Shown: positions 1 to 10,800, counted from the first letter of the stretch. The stretch: DNA of 64,000 bases from Ferruginibacter paludis (GCF_030409685.1 NZ_JAUFQJ010000006.1:558001-622000), one strand, 5' to 3'. Numbers and translations: made by a program. The notes: generated by a model not told the origin, from the letters alone.

Positions 1-1335
1 TTCAAAACTTTGCTGCGCCTCATAAGTATCTGTATTACCCAGGTATTGGCTGATGTACACGTTGCCCTGTTGCGCCAGGCAGAAACTGCTTTTTAGCAAG
101 GCTCCTGTTGACAATATCACGCTGTTTTTATTCGAGGCATAATCAAAAAAGGATGGCGCAAGTCCTCTTGAACGCCGGTGAATAATTTTCGTATTTGTCT
201 TTTCGGTTAACTGCATAACCGAATCATCCTGGGATATAACAATTTCACGATTGTGTGTTACAATCAAATCTGCAATGGCGGAAAATTCTTTTAATGCAAT
301 GTCATCATCAAATACAATTGCAGCTTCGCTGATGTTACCGCTCGTGGCAATAACAGGCTTTTTAAAATCAGTTAATATCAGTTCAAATAAAGGTGCATAG
401 GGCAGCATCACACCCAGCTTTGACAATCCAGGTGCAATCTCTTCCATGCATACTCTTTGAGCAGCTTGCTGACTTGTTTTTAGCAGCACAATGGGTGCTG
501 AGGCTGATTGAAGCAATTGCGTTCTTGCCTCATCCAAAATAAAATCTTCCGCCACCATGTTGATTGAAGGATACATCAGCGCAAATGGTTTTGAAGGACG
601 GTGTTTTCTTTGCCGGAGTAAGGCGATGGTATTTTTATTGCCCGCATCGCACAAAAATAAATAACCACCGATGCCTTTAACCGCAACAATTTTCCCATCA
701 TCAAGGCTTTCAACCACCCGGCGAATAATATATTCCGTGGTGCTGCTCAGCTCTTTATTTTCATTATTAAATAATTTGATTCCAACACCGCAGGCTGCGC
801 AGGAGTTGGTTTGTGAATAATATCTTCTGTCTGCAGGATTATTGTATTCCTGCTTACATACGGCACACATGCCGAAAGATTCCATGCTCGTATTGATCCT
901 GTCGTAAGGCAGGGCTTTTATGACGGAATACCTGGGCCCGCATTGCGTACAGGTGATAAAAGGATATTGATAGCGGTAATCCGTGGCGTTGTGCAACTCA
1001 TCTCTGCAATCATTGCACATTGCATAATCTGGTGTAATAGCCAATTTGGCTGGGCCGGTTATTTTACTGTCCTGTATTTGAAAGTTGTCAAATTGCTGCC
1101 ATACAACCGGATACATGCTGTGTTGCTGAATAACCGACAACGGAGGTGGCGCAGCAATGACCTGATTGTAAAATTCAGCCGCTGTTGCTGAAGATCCGTT
1201 GATTTCAATGTGCACGCCATCTGAGCTGTTATTTACCCAGCCATTTAAATTCATTGCTGTTGCCAGCTGCCACACAAAGGGCCGGAAACCTACTCCCTGT
1301 ACGAGCCCTGTGATATGAATATGATAAGTTTGCAA
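1..1335 (-). CDS. hypF: Carbamoyltransferase HypF, [NiFe]-hydrogenase maturation (C-terminus off window)
   Basis: HypF makes the thiocarbamate on HypE from carbamoyl phosphate and ATP, the source of the cyanide ligands of [NiFe] hydrogenase; it is cytoplasmic. I translated the minus strand by hand. Residues 3-90 are an acylphosphatase domain with GLVQGVGFRPF; about 105-185 hold four CxxC pairs with the HypF spacing (CNDC, CTQC, CAVC, CAACG); from about 195 a YrdC-like domain follows, with KGIGGYLF, HRPSKPFALM, ATSGNIS and IIHRRSRG. The frame is open for 445 codons to the edge, so the C-terminal Kae1-like part is missing from view. There is no ATG before the conserved N-terminus: the only fitting start is TTG at 1335, shortly after in-frame stop codons. 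Partner hyp genes and the hydrogenase would be expected beyond the left edge. The identity is clear; the start codon is inferred. Confidence 0.93.
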   Translation of the reverse strand, partial: MQTYHIHITGLVQGVGFRPFVWQLATAMNLNGWVNNSSDGVHIEINGSSATAAEFYNQVIAAPPPLSVIQQHSMYPVVWQQFDNFQIQDSKITGPAKLAITPDYAMCNDCRDELHNATDYRYQYPFITCTQCGPRYSVIKALPYDRINTSMESFGMCAVCKQEYNNPADRRYYSQTNSCAACGVGIKLFNNENKELSSTTEYIIRRVVESLDDGKIVAVKGIGGYLFLCDAGNKNTIALLRQRKHRPSKPFALMYPSINMVAEDFILDEARTQLLQSASAPIVLLKTSQQAAQRVCMEEIAPGLSKLGVMLPYAPLFELILTDFKKPVIATSGNISEAAIVFDDDIALKEFSAIADLIVTHNREIVISQDDSVMQLTEKTNTKIIHRRSRGLAPSFFDYASNKNSVILSTGALLKSSFCLAQQGNVYISQYLGNTDTYEAQQSFE

Positions 1336-1390
1336 CTGGTTATTTAGTAAAGATGGACAATATCGTTCCTGACAGGTTTCAGCTGAGGTA

Positions 1391-1423
1391 CAAAATTAAC
1401 CGCTTTCAGCAAACTGGCGGCAA
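1391..1423 (-). promoter_or_regulatory. Probable Bacteroidota-type promoter of hypF
   Basis: On the minus strand TAATTTTG (1398-1391) fits the -7 consensus TAnnTTTG, with a TTG at 1423-1421, 22 bases upstream. Transcription would start near 1384, about 50 bases before the TTG start proposed for hypF, which supports that start. Spacing is at the long end of the accepted range. Confidence 0.5.
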
Positions 1424-1493
1424 CCATTTCAAATTGAAAGATGGGGCTTGAATTGCTGGCAGACAAATGCAGTAGCACATTCCTGGCAACGGA

Positions 1494-1907
1494 TTGAAAC
1501 ATTTTTTTTATATTTGTGCATTGAAAAAAGCATCCGCCATACTATTTCTTAGCATTTACCTGCTCTCTACCACGGCAGCAAAGCAATTGATGAAGCTGCC
1601 GGTAATGTTTCAGCATTTCAGTGAACACCAGCAAACAAACAATCCTGTTTCCTTTGCAAGTTTTTTAGCGACACACTATTTACACAGCAGCCCGAAAGAC
1701 AAAGACTACGATAGAGACCAGCAGCTTCCGTTTAAAACATCGGGTGATTGCATATCCTGTATCGCTATTGCATTTGTATCTCTTATAACACCGATAACGA
1801 TTAGCAAACCAGCAGAAATCCTGGAGAAGAAAAATTATATTGTTTTAAACCAGGTCATCAGTTCATCTTACCTCGCCAGCATCTGGCAACCGCCCAAAAG
1901 CTGTTAG
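1494..1907 (+). CDS. Small secreted protein upstream of the RND efflux operon, function unknown
   Basis: A 137-residue protein with an N-terminal hydrophobic segment (about residues 12-28, ending TTAAKQ) that looks like a signal peptide or single anchor. The middle carries HYLHSSPKDKDYDRDQQLPFK, a type of histidine/lysine/aspartate-rich stretch I associate with small proteins placed before CzcA-type operons in Bacteroidota; a later CISC pair (near residue 85) lies in a hydrophobic run. Location 100 bases before czcA on the same strand suggests a metal-related or regulatory role, but no function is established. The start is uncertain: a TATATTTG box (1509-1516) lies inside the reading frame, so transcription could start near 1523 and translation at a later codon; the TTG at 1521 sits too close to it to be a comfortable start. 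Family assignment is inference. Confidence 0.65.
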   Translation: MKHFFYICALKKASAILFLSIYLLSTTAAKQLMKLPVMFQHFSEHQQTNNPVSFASFLATHYLHSSPKDKDYDRDQQLPFKTSGDCISCIAIAFVSLITPITISKPAEILEKKNYIVLNQVISSSYLASIWQPPKSC

Positions 1908-2007
1908 TTTCTTATTTTGTACTTACGCCAAAGAACATCTCTTTGCGTGATCCGGCTATTGACAAACATCATTGGCTGATGCTTTCATTTTATTAAATAC
2001 GTCAATT

Positions 2008-5000
2008 ATGCTAAATGCGATAATTGGGTTTGCCATTAAAAACAAACTCATTGTGGGGCTTTTTATGATAGCCCTGATAGGATATGGCAGCTACGAGTTT
2101 ACCAGGCTGCCCATTGATGCGGTACCCGACATTACAAATAACCAGGTGCAGGTAATTACCATTGCACCTTCTTTTGGTGCAACCGATATAGAACGCCTGG
2201 TTACCTTTCCGATTGAACAGGCCAATAATAATATTTCCGGCTTAAAAGAAATCAGGAGTTTTTCCCGCTTTGGATTATCACTTGTTACCATTGTTTTTGA
2301 TGACGCCACGGATGTGTACTGGGCCCGGCAGCAGGTAGCGGAACGACTGCAAAAAGTACAGTCGCAAATACCTGCAGGCATTGGTGTACCCGAGTTGGGA
2401 CCAGTGAGTACAGGCCTTGGAGAGATCTATCAGTATGTTGTACGGCCAAAAGATGGCTATGAAAGTAAGTTTAATGAGACAGATTTACGCACCATACAGG
2501 ACTGGATCGTTCGCCGCCAGTTACTTGGTGTGAAAGGCGTGGCGGAAGTGAGCAGTTTTGGCGGCAAACTAAAGCAATATTCCATTGAAGTCGATCCGAA
2601 TAAATTATTATCATACAATATCACCATTACCGATGTATTTCATGCCCTTGAAAACAACAATCAAAATACTGGTGGCGCTTACATCGAGAAAGGTCCAACT
2701 GTGTTGTTTATACGCAGTGAAGGTTTGATCGGAAGCATGGATGACATAAAAAATATTTCCATCAAAAGAACCAGTGGCGGAGCGCCTTTATTTATCCGGG
2801 ATGTAGCAGATATAAAAATTGGCCATGCAACCAGGTATGGCGCTATGTGTTACAATGACAAAGGCGAAGTGGCTGGTGCGGTAGTGATGATGCTGAAGGG
2901 CGCTAACAGCAGCGACGTAATTAAAAATGTAAAGGAGCGCATTGCACAGGTGCAAAAATCATTGCCCGAAGGCGTGGTGATAGAGCCCTTTCTCGACCGC
3001 ACTAAAATGGTAGACAATGCCATCAGTACGGTGGAAAGAAACCTGGCGGAAGGCGCCCTGATCGTAATATTTGTACTGGTATTTTTTCTTGGTAATTTCC
3101 GGGCCGGTTTTCTGGTGGCATCGGTGATACCACTCGCCATGTTGTTTGCTGTTATTATGATGAATCTCTTTGGAGTAAGCGGCAACCTGATGAGTCTGGG
3201 CGCTTTGGATTTTGGGTTGATTGTAGACGGAGCGGTAATTATTGTGGAAGCCGTTATGCACCAGCTTACGCACAGCAAAAAATTTACCGGTATTCAAAAG
3301 CTATCGCAACCGCAAATGGATGAAGAGGTGAACTACTCTGCCAGTAAAATGATGAACAGCGCCGTATTTGGTCAAATCATTATCCTGGTTGTTTACCTGC
3401 CCATCTTCACCTTGCAGGGCATTGAAGGGAAGATGTTTAAACCCATGGCGCAAACTGTAGCTTTTGCCTTGCTTGGTGCATTTATTTTATCACTCACATA
3501 TGTACCCATGATGAGTGCCTTGTTCCTGAGTAAAAAAGTAAAACATACGCCTAACTTTTCTGATAAATTAATGCTGAAGGTGGAAAGGCTTTACCAGGCC
3601 ACCTTAAACAAAGTAGTGAGTTTTCCCAAAACGGTGCTGACTTCAGTAATTGCACTTTTCATCGTGTCCGTAATGGTGTTACTCTCGCTTGGCGGCGAGT
3701 TTATTCCCTCGCTGGAAGAAGGTGATTTCGCAGTAGACACGCGGGTGCTGACAGGTAGTTCTTTAAACACTACCATCACCAATACCCAACAGGCGGCGCA
3801 TATATTAAAAACACAGTTTCCGGAAGTAGAAAAAGTAGTCACCAAAATTGGCAGTGGTGAGGTACCTACCGACCCGATGCCGATGGAGGCGAGTGACATG
3901 ATGGTGATATTAAAACCGAAAGACAAATGGACCAGCGCTAAAACATTCAATGAACTGGCCGAAAAAATGGGCAAAGCTTTGGAAGCTGTACCCGGCGTTA
4001 CGGCTGGTTTTCAGTTCCCCGTACAAATGCGTTTTAATGAGCTGATGACGGGTGCAAGGCAGGATGTGGTATGCAAAATTTTTGGAGAAGACCTGGATAC
4101 GCTGGCTGCGTATGCTGCCAAACTCGGAGGCATTGTAAGCAGCGTGAAAGGAGCAAAAAATTTATATGTGGAAGCTGTGTCTGGCATGCCCCAAATCATC
4201 ATCAATTACAATCGCAACATCATTGCGCAATACAATCTCAATATCGCTGATATTAACCGGGTTGTAAATACCGCATTCGCAGGCCAAAGCACGGGGATGT
4301 TGTTTGAAGGCGAAAAGCGTTTTGACGTAGTGGTACGTTTAAAAGGTGATTTAAAAAAAGATTTGAAAGACGTACAGAACCTGCTGATACCAACACCACA
4401 AGGCACCCAGATACCATTGTACCAGTTGGCTGATGTACAGATTAAGGAAGGCCCTAACCAGATACAGCGGGAGGATGCCAAAAGAAGAATTGTAGTGGGT
4501 TTTAATGTGCGGGGCAGAGATGTACAAAGCATTGTTACTGAACTGCAGCAAAAGGTAGAAAAACAATTAAAATTCCCGGCAGGGTACTACATAACCTATG
4601 GTGGAGCTTTTGAAAACCTCAATGCCGCCAAACAACGTTTGATGGTTGCCGTTCCGGTATCCCTTTTATTGATATTCCTGTTGTTGTATTTTGCCTTTAC
4701 CTCTGTGAGGCAAGGCCTGCTTATCTATTCAGCTATTCCGTTATCTGCAATCGGGGGTATTTTGTTTTTGGCCTTCAGAGGCATGCCTTTCAGTATCAGT
4801 GCAGGGGTTGGATTTATTGCATTATTTGGTGTGGCCGTGTTAAATGGTATTGTATTAATTGCTGAATTCAACCGGCTGAAAAAAGAAGGATTGACTGATC
4901 TAAAACGAATCGTGCTGATGGGCACAAAGGTTAGATTACGACCTGTATTGATGACGGCCTGTGTGGCGTCATTGGGTTTTTTGCCGATGGCCATAAGCAA

Positions 5001-5148
5001 CGGTGCAGGTGCAGAAGTACAGCGGCCACTTGCCACAGTGGTAATTGGCGGCTTATTGATTGCAACATTTCTAACCCTGTTCGTATTGCCGGTTTTGTAC
5101 ATGATTTTTGAGAAGGGAGGAATGAAAAAAAAGAAGCAACCGAAATAG
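2008..5148 (+). CDS. czcA: CzcA/CusA-type heavy-metal efflux RND transporter, inner-membrane pump
   Basis: Proton-driven pump of a tripartite metal exporter, moving divalent or monovalent metal ions out through the periplasm. The protein (1046 residues from the ATG at 2008) has TM1 near residues 8-28, two large periplasmic loops and two clusters of TM helices, the usual length for HME-RND proteins. The relay signature of heavy-metal RND pumps is present in TM4 (GALDFGLIVDGAVIIVE), as are VTFPIE and the first-loop motif DAVPDITNNQVQV. Upstream in-frame codons from 1972 add a hydrophilic stretch without support, and MLNAIIGFAIKNKL is the normal family N-terminus, hence this start. It is followed by the outer-membrane channel and adaptor genes, so the three make one operon in the order A-C-B. 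Metal specificity (Co/Zn/Cd or Cu/Ag) cannot be told from what I see. Confidence 0.95.
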   Translation: MLNAIIGFAIKNKLIVGLFMIALIGYGSYEFTRLPIDAVPDITNNQVQVITIAPSFGATDIERLVTFPIEQANNNISGLKEIRSFSRFGLSLVTIVFDDATDVYWARQQVAERLQKVQSQIPAGIGVPELGPVSTGLGEIYQYVVRPKDGYESKFNETDLRTIQDWIVRRQLLGVKGVAEVSSFGGKLKQYSIEVDPNKLLSYNITITDVFHALENNNQNTGGAYIEKGPTVLFIRSEGLIGSMDDIKNISIKRTSGGAPLFIRDVADIKIGHATRYGAMCYNDKGEVAGAVVMMLKGANSSDVIKNVKERIAQVQKSLPEGVVIEPFLDRTKMVDNAISTVERNLAEGALIVIFVLVFFLGNFRAGFLVASVIPLAMLFAVIMMNLFGVSGNLMSLGALDFGLIVDGAVIIVEAVMHQLTHSKKFTGIQKLSQPQMDEEVNYSASKMMNSAVFGQIIILVVYLPIFTLQGIEGKMFKPMAQTVAFALLGAFILSLTYVPMMSALFLSKKVKHTPNFSDKLMLKVERLYQATLNKVVSFPKTVLTSVIALFIVSVMVLLSLGGEFIPSLEEGDFAVDTRVLTGSSLNTTITNTQQAAHILKTQFPEVEKVVTKIGSGEVPTDPMPMEASDMMVILKPKDKWTSAKTFNELAEKMGKALEAVPGVTAGFQFPVQMRFNELMTGARQDVVCKIFGEDLDTLAAYAAKLGGIVSSVKGAKNLYVEAVSGMPQIIINYNRNIIAQYNLNIADINRVVNTAFAGQSTGMLFEGEKRFDVVVRLKGDLKKDLKDVQNLLIPTPQGTQIPLYQLADVQIKEGPNQIQREDAKRRIVVGFNVRGRDVQSIVTELQQKVEKQLKFPAGYYITYGGAFENLNAAKQRLMVAVPVSLLLIFLLLYFAFTSVRQGLLIYSAIPLSAIGGILFLAFRGMPFSISAGVGFIALFGVAVLNGIVLIAEFNRLKKEGLTDLKRIVLMGTKVRLRPVLMTACVASLGFLPMAISNGAGAEVQRPLATVVIGGLLIATFLTLFVLPVLYMIFEKGGMKKKKQPK

Positions 5149-5246
5149 ACTATCTGCGGGAGAAAAGTATTCCCTGATCTCGCCGGCTTTTACAGATAAG
5201 TATGTACACATTATCACCAACAATTTTTATAAAAAGCAAACCATTC

Positions 5247-6464
5247 ATGAAACAACTAATAATATCTGCGGTCATCTGCGCCATCTGCGGGATATCCGCA
5301 GCCCAGGTGCCGGTTAGTCTGAAAGCCGCTGTTGATACTGCGCTGAAGAATAATCTGCTGGTAAAAAATGAACAGTTGAAAGCCCAGTACCAGCAGCTAC
5401 TGATCAATACAGCTACGGCTTTACCAAAGACAAATATTTTGGCCGACGCGGGGCAGATCAACAGTATTTACACCGATACAAAATTTGGCATCACACAAAA
5501 TTTTAGTCTTCCAAAAGTTTATTCCAGCCAAAAAGAATTGTTGCAGCAGGAATGGAAAAGCAGCCTGCTCAACGTTGCTGTAAAAAAAGCGTTACTTAAA
5601 AAACAAGTAGAACAGCTATTTTATACAATGGTGTATGTTGAGCAAAAAAAACAGCTGCTTCAATATTTAGACAGTCTGTACACATCGTTTTACAAAAAGG
5701 CAGCTTTACGTTTGGAAAAAGGCGAAAGTAATTTGCTTGAAAAAGTCAGCGCTGAAACACAATTGGGACAAATCCATATACAGCAGCAACAATTACAACA
5801 GGATGTTGCCGTATTGCAATTACAGTTTCAATTGCTTCTGAACACCACTACCCTGTTTGTTCCGGAGCCACAACCTGTAAAAATGGAGCTGGCCGCTACT
5901 GCAGACACCACGAAGTTGAAAGAACACGCCACCATGCAACTGATACAACAACAGGAGCAAATAGCCCTCGCATCTATTGCCGTCGAAAAAAGCAAACTGT
6001 TGCCTGATTTGCTTGCCGGTTACAGTAACACAAGTATAAAGGGCACAGGTGCTGATAACAAAATTTATGGAAGTGGCAAACGCTTTAATGCCATACAAAT
6101 TGGCATTGGTATTCCCCTGTTTGCCAAAGCGCAAAAAGAAAAAATAAACAGCGCCAAATTCAGCAGGCAAATAGCAGCACACAATTATACTGCCGGCATG
6201 CAAAATATCCAGTCGGAGTATGAGGCTGCTGTTGCGCAGTATAATAAATACAAACAAACAGTGCAGTATTTCGAAACAGCTGCCTTAAAAAATGCTTCGC
6301 TTATTACCAGTACTGCCAACTTGCAACTGGCAAATGGCAGCATCAATTACCTTGAGTGGGTGCAGCTCATCAACCAATCGGTGGTTGTAAAAAGCGACTA
6401 CACGGAAGCCATTAAAAATCTGAACGAATCCATTATTCAGCTCAATTATTTTAACAACCAATAA
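5247..6464 (+). CDS. TolC-family outer-membrane channel of the metal efflux system (CzcC/CusC-like)
   Basis: Outer-membrane exit duct for the RND pump encoded just upstream. A signal peptide is clear at MKQLIISAVICAICGISAAQ. The mature part is long, helical and rich in Q, L and K, with the twofold outer-membrane-efflux-protein pattern: a first helical repeat at about residues 20-190 (KAAVDTALKNN, then KGESNLLEKVSAETQ) and a second from about 230 (IAVEKSKLLPDLLAGY; NGSINYLEWVQLINQ). At 405 residues from this start it has the usual family length. I prefer the ATG at 5247 to the in-frame one at 5202 because it begins the signal peptide directly. The gap to czcA is 98 bases and to the adaptor gene 10 bases. 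Confidence 0.9.
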   Translation: MKQLIISAVICAICGISAAQVPVSLKAAVDTALKNNLLVKNEQLKAQYQQLLINTATALPKTNILADAGQINSIYTDTKFGITQNFSLPKVYSSQKELLQQEWKSSLLNVAVKKALLKKQVEQLFYTMVYVEQKKQLLQYLDSLYTSFYKKAALRLEKGESNLLEKVSAETQLGQIHIQQQQLQQDVAVLQLQFQLLLNTTTLFVPEPQPVKMELAATADTTKLKEHATMQLIQQQEQIALASIAVEKSKLLPDLLAGYSNTSIKGTGADNKIYGSGKRFNAIQIGIGIPLFAKAQKEKINSAKFSRQIAAHNYTAGMQNIQSEYEAAVAQYNKYKQTVQYFETAALKNASLITSTANLQLANGSINYLEWVQLINQSVVVKSDYTEAIKNLNESIIQLNYFNNQ

Positions 6465-6474
6465 TCATTTAATA

Positions 6475-7608
6475 ATGAAACACATCATAGTTTTTGCATC
6501 GATAATCATCGTCCTTTCAGCCTGCGGCGCAAAGAATGACAGCGAAGAAAAAACAGCGGCCGCCGGAGAAGAAAAAGGCGTTGCATTAACATCGCAGCAA
6601 CTCAAAAATGCCGGCATCGCAACGGGCAAAATGGAACAACGTGAAATTTCATCTGTGCTGAAATTAAACGGTAAAATAGATGTACCTCCACAAAACATGG
6701 TATCCATCAGCGTTCCTTTGGGAGGATATTTAAAAACTACGCAATTGCTCCCTGGTATGCATGTAAATAAAGGCCAGGTAATAGCAGTGATGCAGGACCA
6801 GCAGTACATTCAGCTGCAGCAGGATTATTTAACCGCCAAAGCAAAAATCGGCTTTTTAGAAAATGAATACAAGCGGCAGAAAGAATTAAACCAAAGCCAG
6901 TCCAGCAGCGACAAAGTGTACCAGCAGGCAGAAGCGGATTATAAAAGTCAACAGGTATTGATGACCTCGCTGGCGGCGAAATTACAACTGGCAGGTATTA
7001 ACATCAACAAAATAAATGAAACAACCATTTCACCAAGTATCAACATTTATTCTCCCATCAATGGCTACGTTTCCAAAGTGAATGTAAACATTGGCAAGTA
7101 TGTTTCTTCAACCGAAGTGCTGTTTGAGCTGATCAATGTATCTGATATTCACCTGGCATTAAAAGTGTTTGAAAAAAATGTCAACAAATTATACATCGGT
7201 CAAAAATTGATCGCATATACCAACAATAATCCTGAAAAAAAATACGCCTGCGAAATCTTATTGATCGGCAAAGATCTTTCCATGGAAGGCAATACAGAAG
7301 TGCATTGTCATTTTGAACAATACGATAAGACGCTGGTTCCGGGGACCTACATGAATGCAGAAATTGAAGTAAAAAATAACCAGGCTTTTGCGCTGCCGAC
7401 AGATGCCATTGTGCGCTTTGAAAGCAAACAATATGTGTATAAAGTGAAAGGCAATAATCAGTTTGAAATGACAGAAATAACTACGGGCGAAAGTGAAAAT
7501 GGATTCACCGAGATTACCATACCTGCAAACAGCGATTTGGCCACGGCCGAATTTGTAACCAAAGGTGCCTATTCATTATTGATGATGATGAAAAATAAGG
7601 CGGAGTAA
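6475..7608 (+). CDS. Efflux RND periplasmic adaptor subunit (CzcB/CusB-like lipoprotein)
   Basis: Membrane-fusion protein linking the RND pump to the TolC-like channel and possibly binding metal. It starts with a lipoprotein signal (IIVLSACGAKN; lipobox Cys near residue 17). The order of domains is typical: a barrel-sandwich hybrid half (VSISVPLGGYLKTTQLLPGMHVNKGQVIAVMQ, about 78-110), a helical hairpin (about 115-170), the second lipoyl half (INIYSPINGYVSKVNVNIGKYV), and a beta-barrel ending in a membrane-proximal domain (LPTDAIVRFESKQYVYKV). The last residues include LLMMMKNK. It ends the operon; a strong hairpin terminator lies 215 bases downstream. The metal specificity is not visible. 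Confidence 0.92.
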   Translation: MKHIIVFASIIIVLSACGAKNDSEEKTAAAGEEKGVALTSQQLKNAGIATGKMEQREISSVLKLNGKIDVPPQNMVSISVPLGGYLKTTQLLPGMHVNKGQVIAVMQDQQYIQLQQDYLTAKAKIGFLENEYKRQKELNQSQSSSDKVYQQAEADYKSQQVLMTSLAAKLQLAGININKINETTISPSINIYSPINGYVSKVNVNIGKYVSSTEVLFELINVSDIHLALKVFEKNVNKLYIGQKLIAYTNNNPEKKYACEILLIGKDLSMEGNTEVHCHFEQYDKTLVPGTYMNAEIEVKNNQAFALPTDAIVRFESKQYVYKVKGNNQFEMTEITTGESENGFTEITIPANSDLATAEFVTKGAYSLLMMMKNKAE

Positions 7609-7679
7609 AACAGGCTTGACATACTATTTATAAATTGTAATCGATAGCGCAAAATACTGATGAGATAAAGTAGTATAAA

Positions 7680-7823
7680 TTAGACATTGGCGGTATAAAA
7701 TTTACCGGCGCTGCTTGCAGGCGGTGACGGCACAGAAATATTTGGCTTACCAGTTCCTCCGCAATACATTCCAGCTTGCCTGTTTACAGAATCCTGGTTA
7801 CCAATACCCTTTACATAGAAATA
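7680..7823 (-). pseudogene. Possible short gene remnant between convergent genes
   Basis: On the minus strand a frame without stop codons runs from the terminator to a TAA at 7682-7680; its translation includes GIGNQDSVNRQAGMY, CGGTGKPNISVPS and SSAGKFYTANV, with ordinary codon use. No start codon or family is recognisable. It may be the 3' end of a lost gene or chance. Confidence 0.2.
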
Positions 7824-7863
7824 AAACAAGGCCACCAAAACATTAAAATGAGTGGCCTTGTTT
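7824..7863. terminator. Bidirectional intrinsic terminator
   Basis: A perfect 12-bp stem (AAACAAGGCCAC at 7824-7835, GTGGCCTTGTTT at 7852-7863) around a 16-base loop, with A- and T-rich flanks on both sides. It lies between the plus-strand efflux operon and the minus-strand glycosidase gene, so it can stop transcription from either side. Confidence 0.85.
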
Positions 7864-7885
7864 ATTAATACCCCCTGCTATTCTG

Positions 7886-10800
7886 CTATTTACTTTCCGC
7901 TTTTATTAAAACCGGCCCCAGCAAGCCTGATGGCTCCAGCGGAGAATCCACTGCGTATGGGTTTACATTCGTCCATGTTGTACGCTCTTTTTCGGGTAAA
8001 TGCAAATCGCCAATCAGACGGTTAACCCAGGTATTTACGACTGCAATTTCCAATGTGTTCAAACCCTGGTGAATGTACCTTGTAATATCAAGCTGGTATG
8101 GTGCTGTCCATACGCCTCCTGCTTTCACACCATTTATTTTTACAGCAGCCATCGCGGTGATGGTGCCCAGGTCAAGCAGCATACGCCGATTGGCTTTCAG
8201 GTTAGCAATCGTAAAATTATTTTGGTAGATGGCAGTACCGGAGTAATATTTTATTTTATCGTTGTCACTTTTTGTCCAGTCAATAAGTGTGTCAAAAGTA
8301 ACCGGTTTTTCAGGCCCCCAGTGGCTTGCATCAAAGCTCACCTGCCACGCTTTTTTTATTTCTGTAATTACATTTTGTTCAGGGAAATTGGTTTTCAAAT
8401 TTTTATTATTGGTTTTTACAACCGGTGTTCTGAAAACAATAAAAGCACTCTCGTTTTCATGCAGCTTTAATGAGATGGTTGTTTCATTTTTATCAATGGT
8501 ATAAGCCGGCAGCAAACGATGCGCTCCTGTTACCGGGTTCCACAACTCAGGCTGTTTGCCTTTTACCTGCAATGCGGCATCAAAACTGATGGGTTTATCT
8601 TTTTGATTGGAAAGAAAATACACATCGTCATTGTTGATTTTTCTGTGAATAAAAAGAACTGAATCATCCCCATTTATTTTGCAATCCGGCGCAGCATTGA
8701 TCATCGTCAGCGCCTCCTGCAAATCCATGCCACTGATCACCATCCCCTTTCCATAATGATTTGCTTTTACAGATGTGCTGTCAATATTACCCCACATTTC
8801 TTTTGCAATTTTTGATACCTGTTCGTCTGCCGTTGCAAAATCTTGCAGACTTGGCGAACTTTTGGGTGCAGGTCCAAATACCACTGCACCAAGTTTTACC
8901 AGCTGTTGAATTGTTGCCAGCAACTCAGGCCGCATAGTTGTTAGTTTAGGTAATACCAACATGCGGTAAGTAATACCGTTGGGTAAAACCAGCCGGCCAT
9001 TTTTTACTCTAAGGCGTTCTTTCAGCACATCAGCGTTGATGTAGTCAAATGAATATCCCTTGGGTAAAGCCGGGTCGCACACACCGGTCATTTTGGGGGC
9101 ATCTTCTCCAATAAAATAGGCCACATCTGCCACATACCTGCCCTGCTGCAACATAAAATTGCAGCGCTTCAAATAATCAGTAAACAAAGGCATTTGATTA
9201 AACCAGGTATTATTGCGGTTAAACTCGTTGCTGAAACCGGCATTCACCCCTGGCAACTTATCGTTATAAGGTTGTTCAATATACACGTGCATCACGGTGT
9301 TATTAATGCCTTCTGTAAAAAAGCGGTCACCCCGCTGTTTCATCTTCGCAGGATATCTTGAATAGGCGGCACCTCCACAGGTAAACGATTCTGCGGAAAC
9401 TTTTGTTTTACCATAAATATGTGCCGAAGAAGAAGCTGCCCTGTTTTCAATATTACCCAAATCTCCCTCGCTCCAAAACTCACCCCCTATCTCATCCGAC
9501 TGCCCGCCATACTGTAAAAATTCGCCCGGAAAGCCCCAGTGGCCGTAGTTTTCAAGCCATGTGGTTAACCCGTGTTTATGGCTAATTTCTCTTAACCCTC
9601 CCACATACTCAAACGAAACTTTGTCGGCTATAAAACGCCGCAGGTCCCAAAGAAAACGGTTCGACATTTCTTCACTACCCACCACGCTACCATATAACAC
9701 GGGAATGTAAGGCGCAGGGTCATACCCATACACTTTTTTAAATTTTCCGATCATGTTGTCGGTCCAGTTTTGGCCGCCGGTTTCATAACTATCCTGAACA
9801 ACTATTTTAAAAGTTTTGCGGTCTTCAGCGGGAATACGTTTTATTATCTCGCCAAGAAACGCATCAAAATGCCAGGCCAGGTAATCCTTGTTCATCTTAT
9901 CTACTTCCAGCCCGGTGCCATTGGGTGGTGCAGGCGAATTGGTAACACCGGTTGGCGCCATGCCAGAGCGAACAATGATCCACTCCCCTGCTGGTGCATC
10001 CCAATTCAGTTCACCATCAGCCGACATCAAGTTGGAAATATCTTTTACTGCTGCAGGATCAATCGCCAGTGGCTTATCTGTTGTATTATTTTGATCAGGC
10101 CATAAATATTGTCCCCATAAAGGGAACGGAGTTTGACTCATTTTAGCGAGCGTTTTTTCAATATAGTTCTCCACTTTTGGTGAAGATAAAATCTGCAGTT
10201 CCTGGATGCCGGAAGTCGAATCGGGTGCAGGTCCCCATGACGTGGCATAGTTGGTTTTAAGATTGCTAATAACTAACCGGAATGATTTTGCACTGGTCGC
10301 AGGCAACGCTACGGCTATGCGCCCGTAAGGATCAAAGCCAACATTCAAAGCACTATTGCTCCGGTCAATGGTAAATTCCTTAACGGTTTTAAAACTGTCT
10401 CCAGCACTTACCTGTAGTTGTATTTTAGCGATGATAGGACGATGGGAAGGATATAATACAATGCTTCTTGCTTCAAAATCTTTGTTAGTTTGAATGTTAA
10501 TTGTTGCAACGCTATCCAACGGTATCGCTACTTCTGTAGCCGTATCCTTATCCATCACAGCCTGCACATTTTTTAGAGACGGGCTTGTAAGCCTGGGCGA
10601 ATTGTCTGCTATGTTTGCATCGTAATCTTTTGGCTTAGGAAAAGCAATCAACCTTACATCCTGGAATTGATTCGTGGGCTTTTTAAGTTTGATGGTAACG
10701 TGACTGCCCCCTTTTACATTGGTTTCCGAACTGGCCAGGTAACGCATCGATTGCTCCGGCTTTATCCACGGGCCGCCAGACTGGCTCCAGCCGGGACTGT

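Noticed and set aside
1344-1502. 52-codon minus-strand frame ahead of hypF
   Set aside because: It overlaps the start of the plus-strand small gene and the hypF promoter lies inside it; no family resemblance.
2091-5102. Several long minus-strand frames opposite czcA
   Set aside because: They lie entirely within a well-supported gene, and their compositions are typical of antisense shadows.
8000-8470. 156-codon plus-strand frame opposite GH106 A
   Set aside because: Antisense to conserved C-terminal GH106 sequence; no recognisable domain.
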